Below are positions 22,223-34,078 of a stretch of 64,000 nucleotides of DNA, in pieces. Source of the stretch: Utricularia gibba (taxonomy: Eukaryota; Streptophyta; Magnoliopsida; Lamiales; Lentibulariaceae). The notes beneath the pieces were generated by a model. That model had not been told where the DNA came from and did no database searches. It was given only the letters and a program-made list of their open reading frames with translations. The position numbers and the translations under genes are program-made. Each line of letters opens with the position of its first letter. Position 1 is the first letter of the stretch. The stretch spans positions 1,240,001 to 1,304,000 of the forward strand of contig NEEC01000016.1 in assembly GCA_002189035.1 (NCBI GenBank), read 5' to 3'.

Positions 22223-22880
22223 CTAGACCAGCATCTTCAACAACATGCCCTGATCACTTAACATAATTCCCGCTGCCCCCGGCTGATGTCTTGTAGCCTG
22301 TACCACTCGTGCCACCAGCTCCATCACACTTGGGCGCCCCTTGCCATCCGTCCACACCACGTGCGTGCCTTCCTTCCAGTCGCACACTTGCCCAAGTCTC
22401 ACAGAAACACTTCCATGTTTGATCCTTATAGCACCTGTGTATGCTCCTGTCGTTATCAATGGAATATGCTCCAACGAACGCATTTTGCTCCCGCATGATG
22501 TCCCTGTGCTACATCCCTGCGCGACTCCGTATTTCCAGAGGTTCAGTCATGGGTAGCTTCATTCTGTTGACGCCGCCGATGCTGATTTCAATGGATTCCG
22601 TCTGGATTTTAGATCTGAAAATCAAATTGAAATCGCTTCTTGCGAATTTATCATATTTCAGACGCATTTCCTGCTGTGATAATAACGCCAGGGGAGGATT
22701 CTCCCAAGTTCGTCGCGTTGCCGTGTCCCGGTGAGCCTCCGCATCGGAACAAAATCACGTTTCAGGCATCCAGGTACACTTCACATTTGGGATCAAGGGC
22801 TGTGGAAGACCAGCTCGTTTTGTGTTGGACTCATCATACGGCCCAGGTTTACATTGGGCTTCTTAGGTGGGCCTGAGCCG
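22223..22880. other. Unresolved coding-like fragments
   Basis: Unusually GC-balanced DNA for this neighbourhood. The minus strand at 22223-22483 reads a protein-like frame (KHGSVSVRLGQVCDWKEGTH, then GRPSVMELVARVVQATRHQP). The plus strand after an acceptor-like TTTCAG at about 22660 reads AFPAVIITPGEDSPKFVALP and EPPHRNKITFQAS. I cannot assign either to a family or join them into one gene. Confidence 0.25.
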
Positions 22881-23934
22881 GGCAGACAGGGAATACGTCA
22901 AAACAAAAACCCAGAAAGAAACAGACAAATATTGTATTATATCTATCTATCTATCCATCATCGCTGCATCATTGACAATTCGTGGATTCCCGATCCCGTG
23001 TGTCTCCCAGCCTTTTTCTTGTCCAGGTCGTGCTTTCACTTTCACCAAACAACAACAAGTAGACAGTCGCAATCGGAAATCGGAATACGATTCTGGGATT
23101 ATTATTTTTTTATCTGCCGGAAAAACAAGACTTGGGAATCAGAAAGAAAACCCTTTTTACTCCCCGAGAATCATATCCCTGCATATCTTTCGGAAACTAT
23201 GTCGTTTTGTGTTGGCTGCTTCTCCAGCGAATCATTTCTCTTCGTTGAGTTGTCCGGATTTTACCCTTTTATTTATATTGTGTTCTTACTCTTATTCAAC
23301 GGACAATGATGTAAAAGCTGCGTGCTGACATGAAAGCCAACTGTTTTACATTCAGCTTTACTATGAGGTGTTTCTGTAGCTTTTCTCCAGCTGCAGTGTT
23401 CTTCTTACTTCCTTCCAGGAAGTCACACTTCGAAGCCAGCTTATGAGCATTCGAAGATGCTATGCAGAGGGATGGCATGCATGCATGTGGCTTCTCCACG
23501 AAACCCCATGCATCTGCATAACTCTGTATCCGGCTTTTCAGAGAAGGGACCCTTATCTTTTTTCCTTCTCCCCCATCCCTTAATGCGTGTTGGTTTCCCT
23601 CTTTGTGAATGAAAATATGACAGTTGAGTGTGTGTTTTTCTGTGTTTTGTCTATAAACAATGCTGTGTATGACAGTATCCACTGTGGCCTTGACAGAAAT
23701 TCTTATCTAGATACAGAAAAAACGTTTCTTGAATGCAGGATTGTTTTGATAGATAAAACCAGGCGGCCAAAGCCATGGATATGGCTTCAGACAAGAAGTC
23801 ATGGCCATCTCCGCAGCCTATTACAGTATTGTAGTAAGCAGATAATGGTTTGGTTTGAAAGATATCCAGCAACACCAATCCGATCCTCATCCATCTGATG
23901 GATTCCATGAATTTTGGAGAGCAAGCAGGGTGTT
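22881..23934. other. Intergenic downstream of bHLH93-like gene
   Basis: No gene recognised. Includes a short (TATC)n tract near 22940. The minus-strand frame at 23296-23682 (128 codons) lies downstream of the bHLH93-like stop and matches nothing I know. Confidence 0.4.
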
Positions 23935-25144
23935 TTAGAGATTTCTCCCTCCACAGCCTGCATTCATGAAGAGGGCTTGCTTTAAGTCTTCACAGCTAAC
24001 CAAAGGGCCACTCCCAGCAACCTGAGAATGTAAGATTTGTTACTAATGACGTGAATGGTTTTGTTGATGGCAGAAGAGGAACTGCGTGCATACTTCAATA
24101 CAAGAAGCTCGGAAAGCGAAGTCATTGAAGCAGCTGATGACACACTGTTCAACATCAAGGCCTAGAGAATCAAGTGTGCTGAGTGTTGACAACAAAAGGC
24201 CCGGTTTGGGAGCGCAGCAAACTTCGATATGCATCTCATCGTTTTGCCGGTTTACTTCGAACTGAGAGCTGTCAAAGATTAATGCCTGTTCTCATCATAG
24301 ATCTGCTTGAAAAATTATGAGGTTTGTACCTTGGGTGGGCTTCTTGCTAGCAGCTCATTCATAGATTGGTCCCTTGAGGTGTTGCTTGTCTGATTCATCT
24401 GTTTGTTGGTATCATCAATGCCTTCTTCTCTTAGCTTGTTGATCTTGTCATATAGCTCCTTTAAGTAATCAATTGTGTCTCCAAGTATAGATGTCCTATC
24501 CATCTGTTCAACCATAAGCATACAAAGCAACAAAGGTAGCATGTTACCACGAAGAAAACATGTTAAGTGGTGTAAATGATTGTGTATTTTGCCTTGCTGA
24601 TCTTGGGGACGATGGACCGGAGCATGGAAAGCCTGTCGTTGAGCCGTTTCCGGCGTCGCCTTTCCGCCATCAAGTTCTTGGATGGCAGCCCATCAGGCTT
24701 CTTACTTTTCCAGCTCCTTTCTCCGTACGGACCAATATCAGCTGCTGCGATCCCAACTTTAAACATGTTCACACTGTCTTCAAATTGGCTCTTGGAATTT
24801 TCATCGAACACCGTGTGCCCATTCCCCATCCCTGCTTGGTACTCCTCCTGCGCCACTTGCAATGGCTGAAAATTAACACCTTCACAAAAAGCGCCATCAA
24901 GAAAGGGCTGAAACTCCCCGAGTAAACAAGAAAAAGTAGACTCTTGCGGGGCAATCAGTTCCATGAACGAAGATGTGTAGGTTTCCGACGGAAAAAGTAC
25001 TTCCTGGGGCTGATCTAAACATGTAAAGCTCTGTGGGACTTGAATCTCATTGCAGAAAGATGAATGCAGAATCCTCGGATCCATCATCATCATCATCCTT
25101 TCACGAAGAGCGCTGTGCATAAATTGCTGCTGCTGCTGCTCCAT
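23935..25144 (-). CDS. bHLH93/bHLH61-type transcription factor
   Basis: Nuclear bHLH regulator of the ICE/bHLH93 clade. Four exons: 24593-25144, 24330-24503, 24094-24261 and 23935-24021, all phase 0, giving 326 residues. The N-terminus is acidic and Gln/Met-rich. The bHLH at about residues 155-205 reads SKNLMAERRRRKRLNDRLSM and LRSIVPKISK, then across the intron MDRTSILGDTIDYLKELYDK. A C-terminal ACT-like domain follows (MHIEVCCAPKPGLLLSTLST, then LGLDVEQCVISCFNDF), with the family end LKQALFMNAGCGG. The start ATG at 25144 (MEQQQQQF) is the first in frame. Exon 1 ends AAG|GCAAAA: the donor is GC, not GT. Without that splice the frame stops ten codons later. Confidence 0.9.
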
Positions 25145-27110
25145 TCCGTGTTCCTTCTTTTCCCCGGTTGCTTCGAAACCCACCTAAAGGACGTGGGGCG
25201 TTACTTCTTCTTCTTCTTCCCCCAGAGGAATCTTTCCTCACTCTATCATGTTCTGAACTTAGATATAGCTTTTTCTTCGTCATGTTCTGAACCGCCAGCG
25301 AACCGGGTCTACCTGTATTTTTTATTTTTTATTTCTAAATCCACGTGGATATTTCCATAAAAAATAAAAATCCCTTCCATTTATTAAGGGTGATTTGTGT
25401 TGTAAAAATTGATATTTAATTACATTTATATGGATTTTAAAGTGTGAAAATAGTAAGAAAATAGAATGGTGCCAAGGGAGGAGGAGATGTAGAAGCAACA
25501 GTCATCGTGAAGCGTATCTGCCCCCACGATACACACCGCCAAGGCATGCGTCGGCTTCTGGGGGCTTTTTGGCAATTTTCAATTTTCGTAGATTCCTTCT
25601 GCCCGGTCCCACTGTCCCACACCCACGCTTGATAATGGAATTGTTTTGTTTTCTATTTTTAAATAACATTTACACTTTATTAAAAATATTTTAAAGTTAT
25701 TTTCTATACATTTGTGTTGTCAAATTATGGTTTAAGTTGTTAAAAACGGGTGGTATTTACCAACGGACTTGGAGCTACCGTTTGTATAAATAATTTAAAT
25801 TTCAAAATTCGAAATTATGTCATATGTTACTCAAACTTGTTTTTTATAAATAATTTATCTTCAAATTTATAAAAATATATATTTAAATCTTTATGTTATC
25901 AAAACTAATTGATTTTGACTCTAATCTTGTTACAATGGTGAATCATGCAAGATATAAAGATAAAAACGATATAACCATCATCAATTTGAATTATACAAGA
26001 CACAAATGTAATATAACTCTGATAAACGTATCATTCTATTTGTCAATTTTCATACGCGAATTTCAAGAATGCTAATATGAAATTTTGTTGTGTTTGAAAC
26101 TACCGTCAGTTCACAATATCATTAACCGATTTACTTTTAAAAAATTTTGAAAAATTGTTTGGCTATTCGTTGACGATTGTGATAACTTGATTAATTTTTT
26201 TTACAATCTAAAACTTAAAGTTTAAACTCTTTATACTTGTCAAAACTTAAAGTGTTTTTCTTGAATTTTTATATATATTAAAAACTGATGTTTTAAATCA
26301 TGAAAAAAATCATAAATTGGTTGTGTAAATGATTCTTAGTTTAAACAGTTTCACTACACTTAAAATCATGATTAATGTTTTTTGTTTTTTAAAAAATGAA
26401 AAAATATTAAATAATTATTAAATCATAATTGAATCATGATTGAATTATCATTTATTTATTTTTTATTTTAAAACGATTCAAATTTAATTGAATTAATTGT
26501 GGTCTTATTTAAATGGGCCGGCATCAATAGGTGCAACCGATTGGGCCTGATGACCAGATGGGAGCACAATAAGCCCGGGATTGCTTCTATTGAACCGTGT
26601 GTGTGGTTCTAGGTTTTTGCTGACGTAAAGTGGACAACAAAGAAGTTGCTGTAATATTCATGACTTGTCGTATGGGGGAAAAAAGCTATTTTTAAAAAAT
26701 AAATAATGAAGGTATTTTCCAACACCCAACGGCCTTTCCATCTTTTATAGTTTCCGTGTGGACCCTGCGAAGCCCATACCCGTACAATGCACCCACATGC
26801 ACCTCAGCCTGCAATTCACTCCACCAACTCTTGGATATTCAGAAAACTTCCCCAAGGGAGATCCTTTGTGGAAAATAGTACAAAAAGAGGGGTCGATTTT
26901 GTAGTTATTGCATATTATAGGGAAAGCGTGAAATTTGGAAAATAAAAAAGAAATTGAGTTTCTTGAGGGGTTTCATGATAATTTGAAAAGTGTAGGGGAG
27001 ATATTGGGTATTTTTAAATAATATTAATATCCGATGGGAAAAGAACCATACCAGCCAGCCAAGTCAGAACGTTGCTGAGTTGCTCTCGAATCTTCGTACA
27101 CGCCGCTACG
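25145..27110. other. Intergenic between bHLH93-like and PB1 genes
   Basis: Divergent promoter space. A moderately GC-rich patch at 25450-25625 may be regulatory for the bHLH gene. The middle is strongly AT-rich, and 26510-26590 contains TGGGCC/GGCCTGA-type motifs upstream of the PB1 gene. No gene recognised. Confidence 0.4.
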
Positions 27111-27760
27111 ATGGAGAATCAAAGCTCGTCGTTCAACAATGGCGGAAAGGTGAAATTGCTCGTCAGCTACGGAGGAAAGATTCTCTCCCGTCCCACGGAG
27201 CGCCACCTGTGCTACCTCGGCGGCGAAACCAAAATCCTCGCCGTCGATCGCCGCGCCAGGTTCCGTGAAATTGTTGTAAAACTCAATTCTCTCGCAAATA
27301 GAGCTCCTGACTCCGAGATTTGCGTCAAGTACCAGCTCCCGGCGAGGATCTGGACGCCCTCGTTTCCTTGATCGACGATGAGGACGTGGCACAAATGATG
27401 GTGGAGCACGACCGCGCGCAGCGGATCTCATCCAAACCGGCGCGTCTCCGTCTCTTCATCTTCGACACCCACGCGCCGCCCACTCCCCCACCAGCGAACC
27501 CGGATTATCTGTTCGGGTTCGATAAGGAGTATCAGCCTAGCGTTGCCCCGTCTTTGAATCTTTCGCAGATTCCTGGCGTGGATCTGGCCCACAACCAACG
27601 CTGCGGTGACAACCACCACTCCAGCAAAGAAACCGCCACCGCAACGGCGCCGGCGGCTTCCCGTCTTCCCGATGCGGCTAACGGGGGACCGTACCAAAAG
27701 GGGCAACTCCCATGCGCGGTTCCGAAAATGGGGAAATTGGCAACCAGGAGCAGCAGGTGA
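27111..27760 (+). CDS. PB1 (octicosapeptide/Phox/Bem1p) domain protein with one-base frameshift
   Basis: A small plant PB1-only protein; PB1 domains mediate hetero- or homo-oligomerisation. The first frame (from ATG 27111) gives KVKLLVSYGGKILSRPTERH, then LCYLGGETKILAVDRRARFR. The PB1 continues in the next frame: GEDLDALVSLIDDEDVAQMM and VEHDR, followed by a Pro/Thr-rich tail. The switch is at 27338-27342, where the conserved QLPGEDLDAL would need CTCCCGGGCGAG but one G is missing. The 650-base span is one base short of a codon multiple (about 216 residues if continuous). As read, the product stops at 27371 with half a PB1 domain. Either a null allele or a sequence error. Confidence 0.8.
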
Positions 27761-28023
27761 TGATCAAGATAAAACGGTTAAAGGAGTTTCTGACCGCGGT
27801 AATTTCTGTAACTGGTTTACCCGGCAGGGTGAACTTTATTATTAATTAATTCTATGTGGATATTGCAAATTCTTGATAAAAAGAACAAATTATTTTTGAA
27901 AAATATTCCAAAAATAATACTACATTAATTTTTTTTTCTGAAATTTCTAATATTCCAGAAAATTATAATTAAAAAACCTAATTTCAGATTCGTGGCCTAT
28001 TGAGGCAATTTCTAAAAATAAAC

Positions 28024-29888
28024 TTAGCTTCCGGAATCCGCCTCCTCCTCCCCTTGCTGGTCTACCTCAGATTTGGCGTACTGTTGCAAGTACTCCTTTT
28101 CGATGGTTTCCTTGAGGATGAAGAGTCTCTGAATCACAATGGGTTGACCCATCTTCTTTGCTTCCCTGATATCAGTCTCTTCTTTATTCAGGTAGTAAGC
28201 ATCGAGCATGATCGTCACCCATTTGTGCAACTCCTTGGGTGTTCTGCCCGCCACATCCACAAGTTTCGCATGGATTATGTTTTCTGCAGGAATCAAAAGC
28301 TACAGAAACACATTTCTTACGTGTAAACGGCGTTTGGTTCTCTGGTATCCAGTTCGTCTCCAGGGCAGAATGAAGTTGCTAATGCTGAGAAGCGCTCTTC
28401 GGGGTCTGTGATGTTGAGCAAATGCTTGAGCAATTTGATCTCTTTTGGGGACATGCTTCTTAAGCTACTCTGTGTGGACTTGTAAATACGGTGCATTATT
28501 TGTTTAACCTGCAAAAACAAGCACCTTGTAGTTCAGCATATCTTGTTGAAAATCGAACACCAAATCAATCTAACAAATTAGATCCTATACGCACGCAAAG
28601 TTCCACTTATCATCAAGATCAAAGGAAGGTTATCTTATATAAACTAGTTGAAATAGATTTCAACTAGTAATGTGGGATTACACACCTCTTCTCCAATATT
28701 AAATTTCCAACATATCTAACATTTTGGATTTGTGGAAAAGGATGTATCCATACCTCGGTTTTCATGGTTTTCGACTCTTTTGCGGATGCCCATGCCCCAT
28801 TTATCAGCAGAATCAAGGATGAGTCCAGTTCTTTGGCCTTGGCAAGATGTTTGATCTTCTCACAGGCCTCATCGATTGAAGGGGAATTGAGAATCTCATC
28901 AAACTTGCTCTGTGCAGTGTCCAAGGAACCGACAATTTCCAAGGTGTTATCAAAGGAACTGATTGCTGATAAGCATCTGGCTCCCAACCGAGAGATCGCT
29001 GATCCATTCACATGTACATTAAAGATTACCCCATGAACAAGACCATGAGACTTCTTACTTCATGCTTCAGAATCACTAAACAACTGATCATTACCATCAC
29101 GATCTTCCAGGTTGTCGCATGTTTCTGCTAGCAAATTGAGATGCTGAAAGAAGTCATCGGAGAAGTCTCCGCGCCGTTTAGTCACAACAGAATTTATATC
29201 CCGAGGATTGTCTTGTATCTCTTTAAGAAGCTCAGAATGCTTCTCCATTTCCTCATCAATCTGCAAAATTCATGCTTTTTCCAGTAACTATAAAAGGTTT
29301 GACATTCGGATATTCTAATGCCCCAAAAGCACAACAATCACATCATGAATCTTGCTTTAGAAACAAAGATGCAATTACCATTTTCACTTTTCTGGATAAC
29401 TCATTCAACTTTTGCTTCACTTCGGGATCTTTTTCAGCATCGGCTCGCACTGTACACCGATGATAGAACTTCTCTCGGTACTTGAGCCAATCATCCCTGA
29501 AAATCAGGTACTTTTTCCAATATTTAGGCCTGGGCTTCTCGTTCATAAAAAGATCGATGATCTTATCGCAGAATTGAGTCATTGTGAACCCATCTGCAAC
29601 TTCGGCATCTTCTTCTTCCCCCGCCACCGCCGTATCAGTTGCCCATAGCCCTGACAACCAGAAAAATAAAAACAAAAAATGAACAGGAACGTCCCAGGGA
29701 TGCGGTGAAAAAAAAACGACAGTTTCACCCCATGCTCTTCCCGATTTCCCGGTGGCTGCAGCGTGAGGAAACTGCAACGTCTGAACAAATGGAGAAGGAA
29801 AAAGTAAGGAAACTTTCGGAGCATCAAACGGTAACTCTGCTCGAAAGGTGAAGAGATTGGAGCCAAAAAATGCGAGCTTGGAAGCCAT
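28024..29888 (-). CDS. At4g37920-like chloroplast protein
   Basis: Conserved plant plastid protein of unclear biochemistry. Six exons: 29729-29888, 29379-29650, 29095-29260, 28754-28998, 28321-28508 and 28024-28243. All are GT-AG and sum to 1251 bases (416 residues), close to the family length. The first exon encodes a Ser/Phe/Pro-rich probable transit peptide (MASKLAFFGSNLFTFRAELP). The core is helical: MTQFCDKIIDLFMNEKPRPK, GARCLSAISSFDNTLE, RSMSPKEIKLLKHLLNITDP, and TPKELHKWVTIMLDAYYLNK. The C-terminus is acidic (VDQQGEEEADSGS). The last intron is only 77 bases; its acceptor GGGCAG|AACACC was chosen because it restores the phase and gives YTTPKELH. Divergent with the HIT4-like gene. Confidence 0.88.
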
Positions 29889-30316
29889 CGTCGTCTGCTC
29901 GCTAGGTCTATGAGATCAACGCAGCTCCTGAACCTGAAGATAGGATGAAGGAAATGCAAACGAAGCGAAAACGATGTCGTTTCCATAAACCCGCCTTGAA
30001 CCTTCTGGCGTACAAACGACATCGTTTCCATGAATAGAGAAATTTGAGGCTATTTAATGAAATGGGCCTGGCTCAAGGCCCATTTCATGATGCGTTGCGA
30101 CAACGCTAGGTACTTTTGTACTCCTTGCATCGTAAGTTGTACACTTGTATGATGGTTATGTAGCCGACGCAACAATATAGCCTCCTTTTCATTTCATTTT
30201 CCGCGGTTTATTCCTTTCTCGAATTCAAAATTTGGGGTCGCTGCAAGCAAACCCTAGCTATCTACCTATCCATTTCCATTTAGCCGGAGCATTGGCCGCC
30301 GTAGGGAGAGCGTCCA
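29889..30316. promoter_or_regulatory. Shared divergent promoter
   Basis: The 428 bases between two outward-facing start codons must hold both promoters. Visible motifs: an inverted pair around AACGATGTCGTTTCC (29968) and ACGACATCGTTTCC (30016), site II-like GGGCC/GGCCCA elements (30063-30085), and a telo-box AAACCCTA (30249). Site II plus telo-box is typical of constitutively expressed plant genes. Confidence 0.65.
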
Positions 30317-33300
30317 ATGAAGAAAGGAGCTAAGAAAAAGGCTGCAGGCCGTGGGAGGTCCGGGAAGGAGCCGGAGGAATCGAAAGATGAGGTCGGTCAA
30401 CCATCTTGCCCGCCCCCGGAGGAGAATAACAAGCCTGATGAATCAGTGAACGCGCAGCCAGAGGAGCAGCCGGAGGAGCAGCCGGAGGAGAAGCCGAAGG
30501 CGGAGCCTAGCAAGAGCAAAAAGGAGGCTGCTAATGGCGCGGGCAAGAGAACTCGAGCTTCAAAGGCTGAGCCAGAGGAGGAACGTAAGGCGGAGCCTAG
30601 CGAAAAGGAGGCTGTAGCTGGCGCTCGCGCCCGTAAGAGAACCAGAGTTTCGAAGGCGGAGCCTAGCAAAAAGGAGGTTTCCCGGAAGAGAAGTAAGGTT
30701 TTGAAGGTTGAGAAAGAGACAGAGTATTTTCAAGAGAAACGAAATTTGGTACAGAAATTTTCATTTAGTATATTTCAGTATTATGTTGAAAGCGATGTTG
30801 AGTGGCGTAGTACGCGTATTTCACATAATAATATTTTAATATCCTTGTTTTTCATTTTGGGAATCTTTTGTGAAGGAGGACCTGTGGAAGCATGCTTTTC
30901 CAGTTGGTTTGGAGGTTGCTCTATATTTTTTTGAAGTACTTATTTCCATTTGGTAGCTTTCTGCTTCACATTCACGTTTCTCATTCTTTCAATCTGGCAG
31001 TGGGATCAGATGCAAAAGGTTTATCAGTACAATTGGAATTTCTCGAATTTGGAAGTAAGTGATCAACTTCATGTCCTGTCTCAACGTTTTATCAATGTTC
31101 TGTGGTTATAACACTACAGAATGGAGATATAATTATTCTTTTTCTTAAAAATTCGCTGGGGTACTGGCAGGATGCTTTTGAAGAAGGTGGCGAATTGTAT
31201 AACAAAAAGGTCTACTTGTTTGGCGCCACTGAGGGTGTGTACTCATTGTTGGCTCTACTCTTTTTTTGTTCTACCATGGAATTGTTTAGTTGTTGCAGAG
31301 AATGGTTCAACATAATACATGGACAGTCATCATCTATGCAGTTTTTTCTCTCGATGGTATTTTTAGTTACTTTAGTTTATGCCTTTCGCTCATCAAATGT
31401 TCTCTCTGCAGCTGAAATGCTTCCTTTTCAAGGCGAGACGATATTGGTCATGTTTCCAGTTGTTGTTGCTGTAAGTCATGAGCCTTACATCCATAGAAAT
31501 AACTCATCTGCAATTAATGGTTACCCATTCAATAAGTGAGATCCATATGTATTTAGTATACATACCATTTTGATTTGGGCAACCACTTGTAGTGGAATAA
31601 TGCTGGTTTTCAGTCAATCTGGGTGCTCATATTCCTTACCGGATTTTGGTATACGTTTGGCGATCCTGTTATCGTATTCGTTCACTGAAAGCTTTTACCT
31701 ATCCAATTCTCTGTGATTAATCGTTTGTTTTCTTTCCAACTTTTTTCTAATAGGTAATATCACCCTTCCCACCTTCTGATAAGATTGGAGTTACCTCAGT
31801 TCAATGTGAGACTGAAGAAATTATTCCAATGAAGGAGATGAAAATGGACTGGGTTCCTTATATTCCACTTGAACAGAGGTATAATTAAATGTGTTGCACG
31901 TTTTTCTTTTTTCAGTAGTATTCTCAGACACCATAACTTGTTCTGAACAGGGAATCTCAGGTCGAAAAGCTTAAAAAATCACAGATATTCATCCTAGGAT
32001 GTACTCAAAGAAGGTACATTTTTTGCAATGCAACGGAATCAGGCTTATGTTGAGCGTACTTTTTTTTATGGGAAATGTATATTCTTATGCACTTTGGAGT
32101 ATTACTGTTGGCAATGTTCTTTTTTCCAATGACTGCCTTGATATGGCCTGTTTGTTTGGTCTAATAAGATTTGTGGTTGAATTGAGTGCTACATATTGAT
32201 TGTTGCAGAGCTGGTTTGAAGCATTTAAAGGCTGACCGTGTAAAGAAATTTGAATATTGTATACCATGTGAGTAAAATCCCGAATTGATTTCTTTTATAT
32301 GTTTTTTTCTCCCACGTTCTCCAATCTTTCATCTTTTTATGTCGCTGGCATTGCTTCTTAAGAAGTATGTTTGCATAATGTACGTATTTTTCCTTGAGTT
32401 GGGGATGAAAATGGGTCGTAGTTACATTCTACAGTAGTACATGATGTAAACATTCCATTTACCATCTTTTGCAGACTTTTACAACCCGCTAAAAGAAGAC
32501 GAACTTGAACAGAGTACAGAAGTGGAAATCCTATTTCCCCTTGATCCTCAGCCTGTAAGATCATGCACGTGGTGCAAATGCCCCCCCTGTACATCAATTC
32601 ACAACTGCAAAGATTTTTCCCACAGTGCGTGGGTGGTTTTGCTTGTTTCATAATATCGAGGGCTACAATTGCAAGTTAAGTTAATCTTCGTTTCTGCAGC
32701 TTGTCACCTCCTTTGATTGGGAAATGGACCAGCTCAGCGTACGTTTCTTTCTTCCAAATCCTTATATGAACACATAAGCCCTTCCCATCATGTGAAATTG
32801 ATACATATGCAGGAGTTTGTCGATCAACTTATCGAGGATGAATCACTTCCTGCTGACCAGAAAGATCCCTTCAAGGTAATCTCACATCCGCTTCTCTATC
32901 TGCACAATCTCCTTTTCGTCTTATGCAATTCCTTGATGCTGGTCGTTGCTGTGGTTGTATTAGGATTTCATCAAGCAAAAGGTCCGTGAAGCCAAGAAGT
33001 CAAATAATGAGGTACGGCCAAGCGAACATTAGTGTCTGCATTTTGACCCGCCCTGCGCATACTGATCTCTGCATCTATCTCGTAGGCCAAAGAGGCACGT
33101 AAAAAGGCTCTAGAAGAGATGAGTCCTGAAACAAGGCTTGCTTACGAGAACATGCGGTTCTACAAATTTTACCCAGTTAAATCTCCTGACACTCCTGATT
33201 TGTCTGGAAAGAAGGTGAATGCTCCCTCGTTTGCATATCCTGTCCCTCGGCTGTGCTTCATTCATCTAATTTTCATACATTGACTGCCCTGTTCCTCGTT

Positions 33301-33358
33301 CGCGTTGCAGTCTTCCTTCATTAATAGATACTACGGGAAGGCCCACCAGATCTTCTGA
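30317..33358 (+). CDS. HIT4: HIT4 (HEAT INTOLERANT 4)-like nuclear protein
   Basis: In Arabidopsis HIT4 is a chromocentre protein needed for heat-induced chromatin decondensation and release of silencing. Fourteen exons run from 30317-30748 to 33311-33358, all GT-AG and in phase, totalling 1302 bases (433 residues). Exon 1 is a Lys/Glu-rich tail with several basic nuclear-localisation-like patches (GKRTRASK, RKRTRVSK) and imperfect PEEQ and AEPSK repeats. The conserved body follows: DLWKHAFPVGLE, WDQMQKVYQYNWNF, VISPFPPSDKIGVTSVQ, MKMDWVPYIPLEQR, IFILGCTQRRAGLKHLKADR, FYNPLKEDELEQSTEVEILF and KFYPVKSPDTPDLSG, ending INRYYGKAHQIF. Other exons: 30876-30914, 31001-31054, 31171-31234, 31412-31470, 31754-31878, 31951-32013, 32209-32267, 32475-32554, 32700-32738, 32813-32875, 32964-33011, 33086-33214. 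Confidence 0.9.
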
Positions 33359-34078
33359 TGTTTCAGTGCAGAAGGGATTTTTTTTGGTTACCGTATGTCG
33401 AAGATGGATGCAACTCGCAGAGTCTGTTCTGGTACATGACACGGGTTATTGTCCGTCACTCGCACCAGTTATGAACTTAAAAATGAGGTGAACGACGAGA
33501 GAAGGTTCTGTTGGCCCCCAGATTATTTTGCTGTTGTAAGAGATGTAATGATTTTTCATCCCGATGTGTTTCATCATTGTTTGCCAAGTCCAAAATGGTT
33601 CAGAATTCGTTGAGCAAAAGCGGGATCGTCAGTGCTCGATCCTATGAGGTACTCTGCCTCCCTCTTTCATGATAATGACGCATTATTTTATTATTAGTAT
33701 GATTCCCTTCTCCCCTTTTGTAATTTCCCAACGGAAGTGTTGAACTCCTCGCGAATGCGAGGTTCGGCACCGGCGCTGCAAGTGCGCATTCCCCCCTCGC
33801 TGGCTTGACGATTAGGTCGTCCACTGGGTTCACGAGCCTATTCGTCATCCATCAAGATTTATTCAGCTTCAGGGCTGATTCTCATAACTGCTTTATATGC
33901 ATTACTGCCAGTCAAAGGGGCTTCATAGCATCAGCATTCAACAATTGAGTTAATTTGAAAAATACCAAAGGGGAAGTTTCAGAGCAGAGGGATCACACAG
34001 CGCCACACAAAAAGGAGGCTGTGCTCGCATCTGCTCCATTTACAACACGCGTCTGGTGTTCGGCCATTCTTAGTCTCG
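33359..34078. other. Intergenic, possible organelle-like patch
   Basis: Holds the HIT4-like 3'UTR. At 33735-33848 the composition shifts to GC-rich, and the minus strand reads an open frame (MTNRLVNPVDDLIVKPARGE) unlike its surroundings. It may be an organelle-derived insert, but I cannot match it to a named organelle gene. Confidence 0.3.

Noticed and set aside
27428-27706. Minus-strand frame opposite the PB1 gene
   Set aside because: Shadow of a GC-rich coding strand, Arg/Gly-rich without motifs.
31102-31539. 145-codon plus-strand frame inside the HIT4-like gene
   Set aside because: It reads through introns; the real exons 4 and 5 are embedded in it with clear GT-AG borders.
33642-33848. 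tRNA gene in the GC-rich patch
   Set aside because: No cloverleaf with proper T-loop and acceptor pairing could be built.
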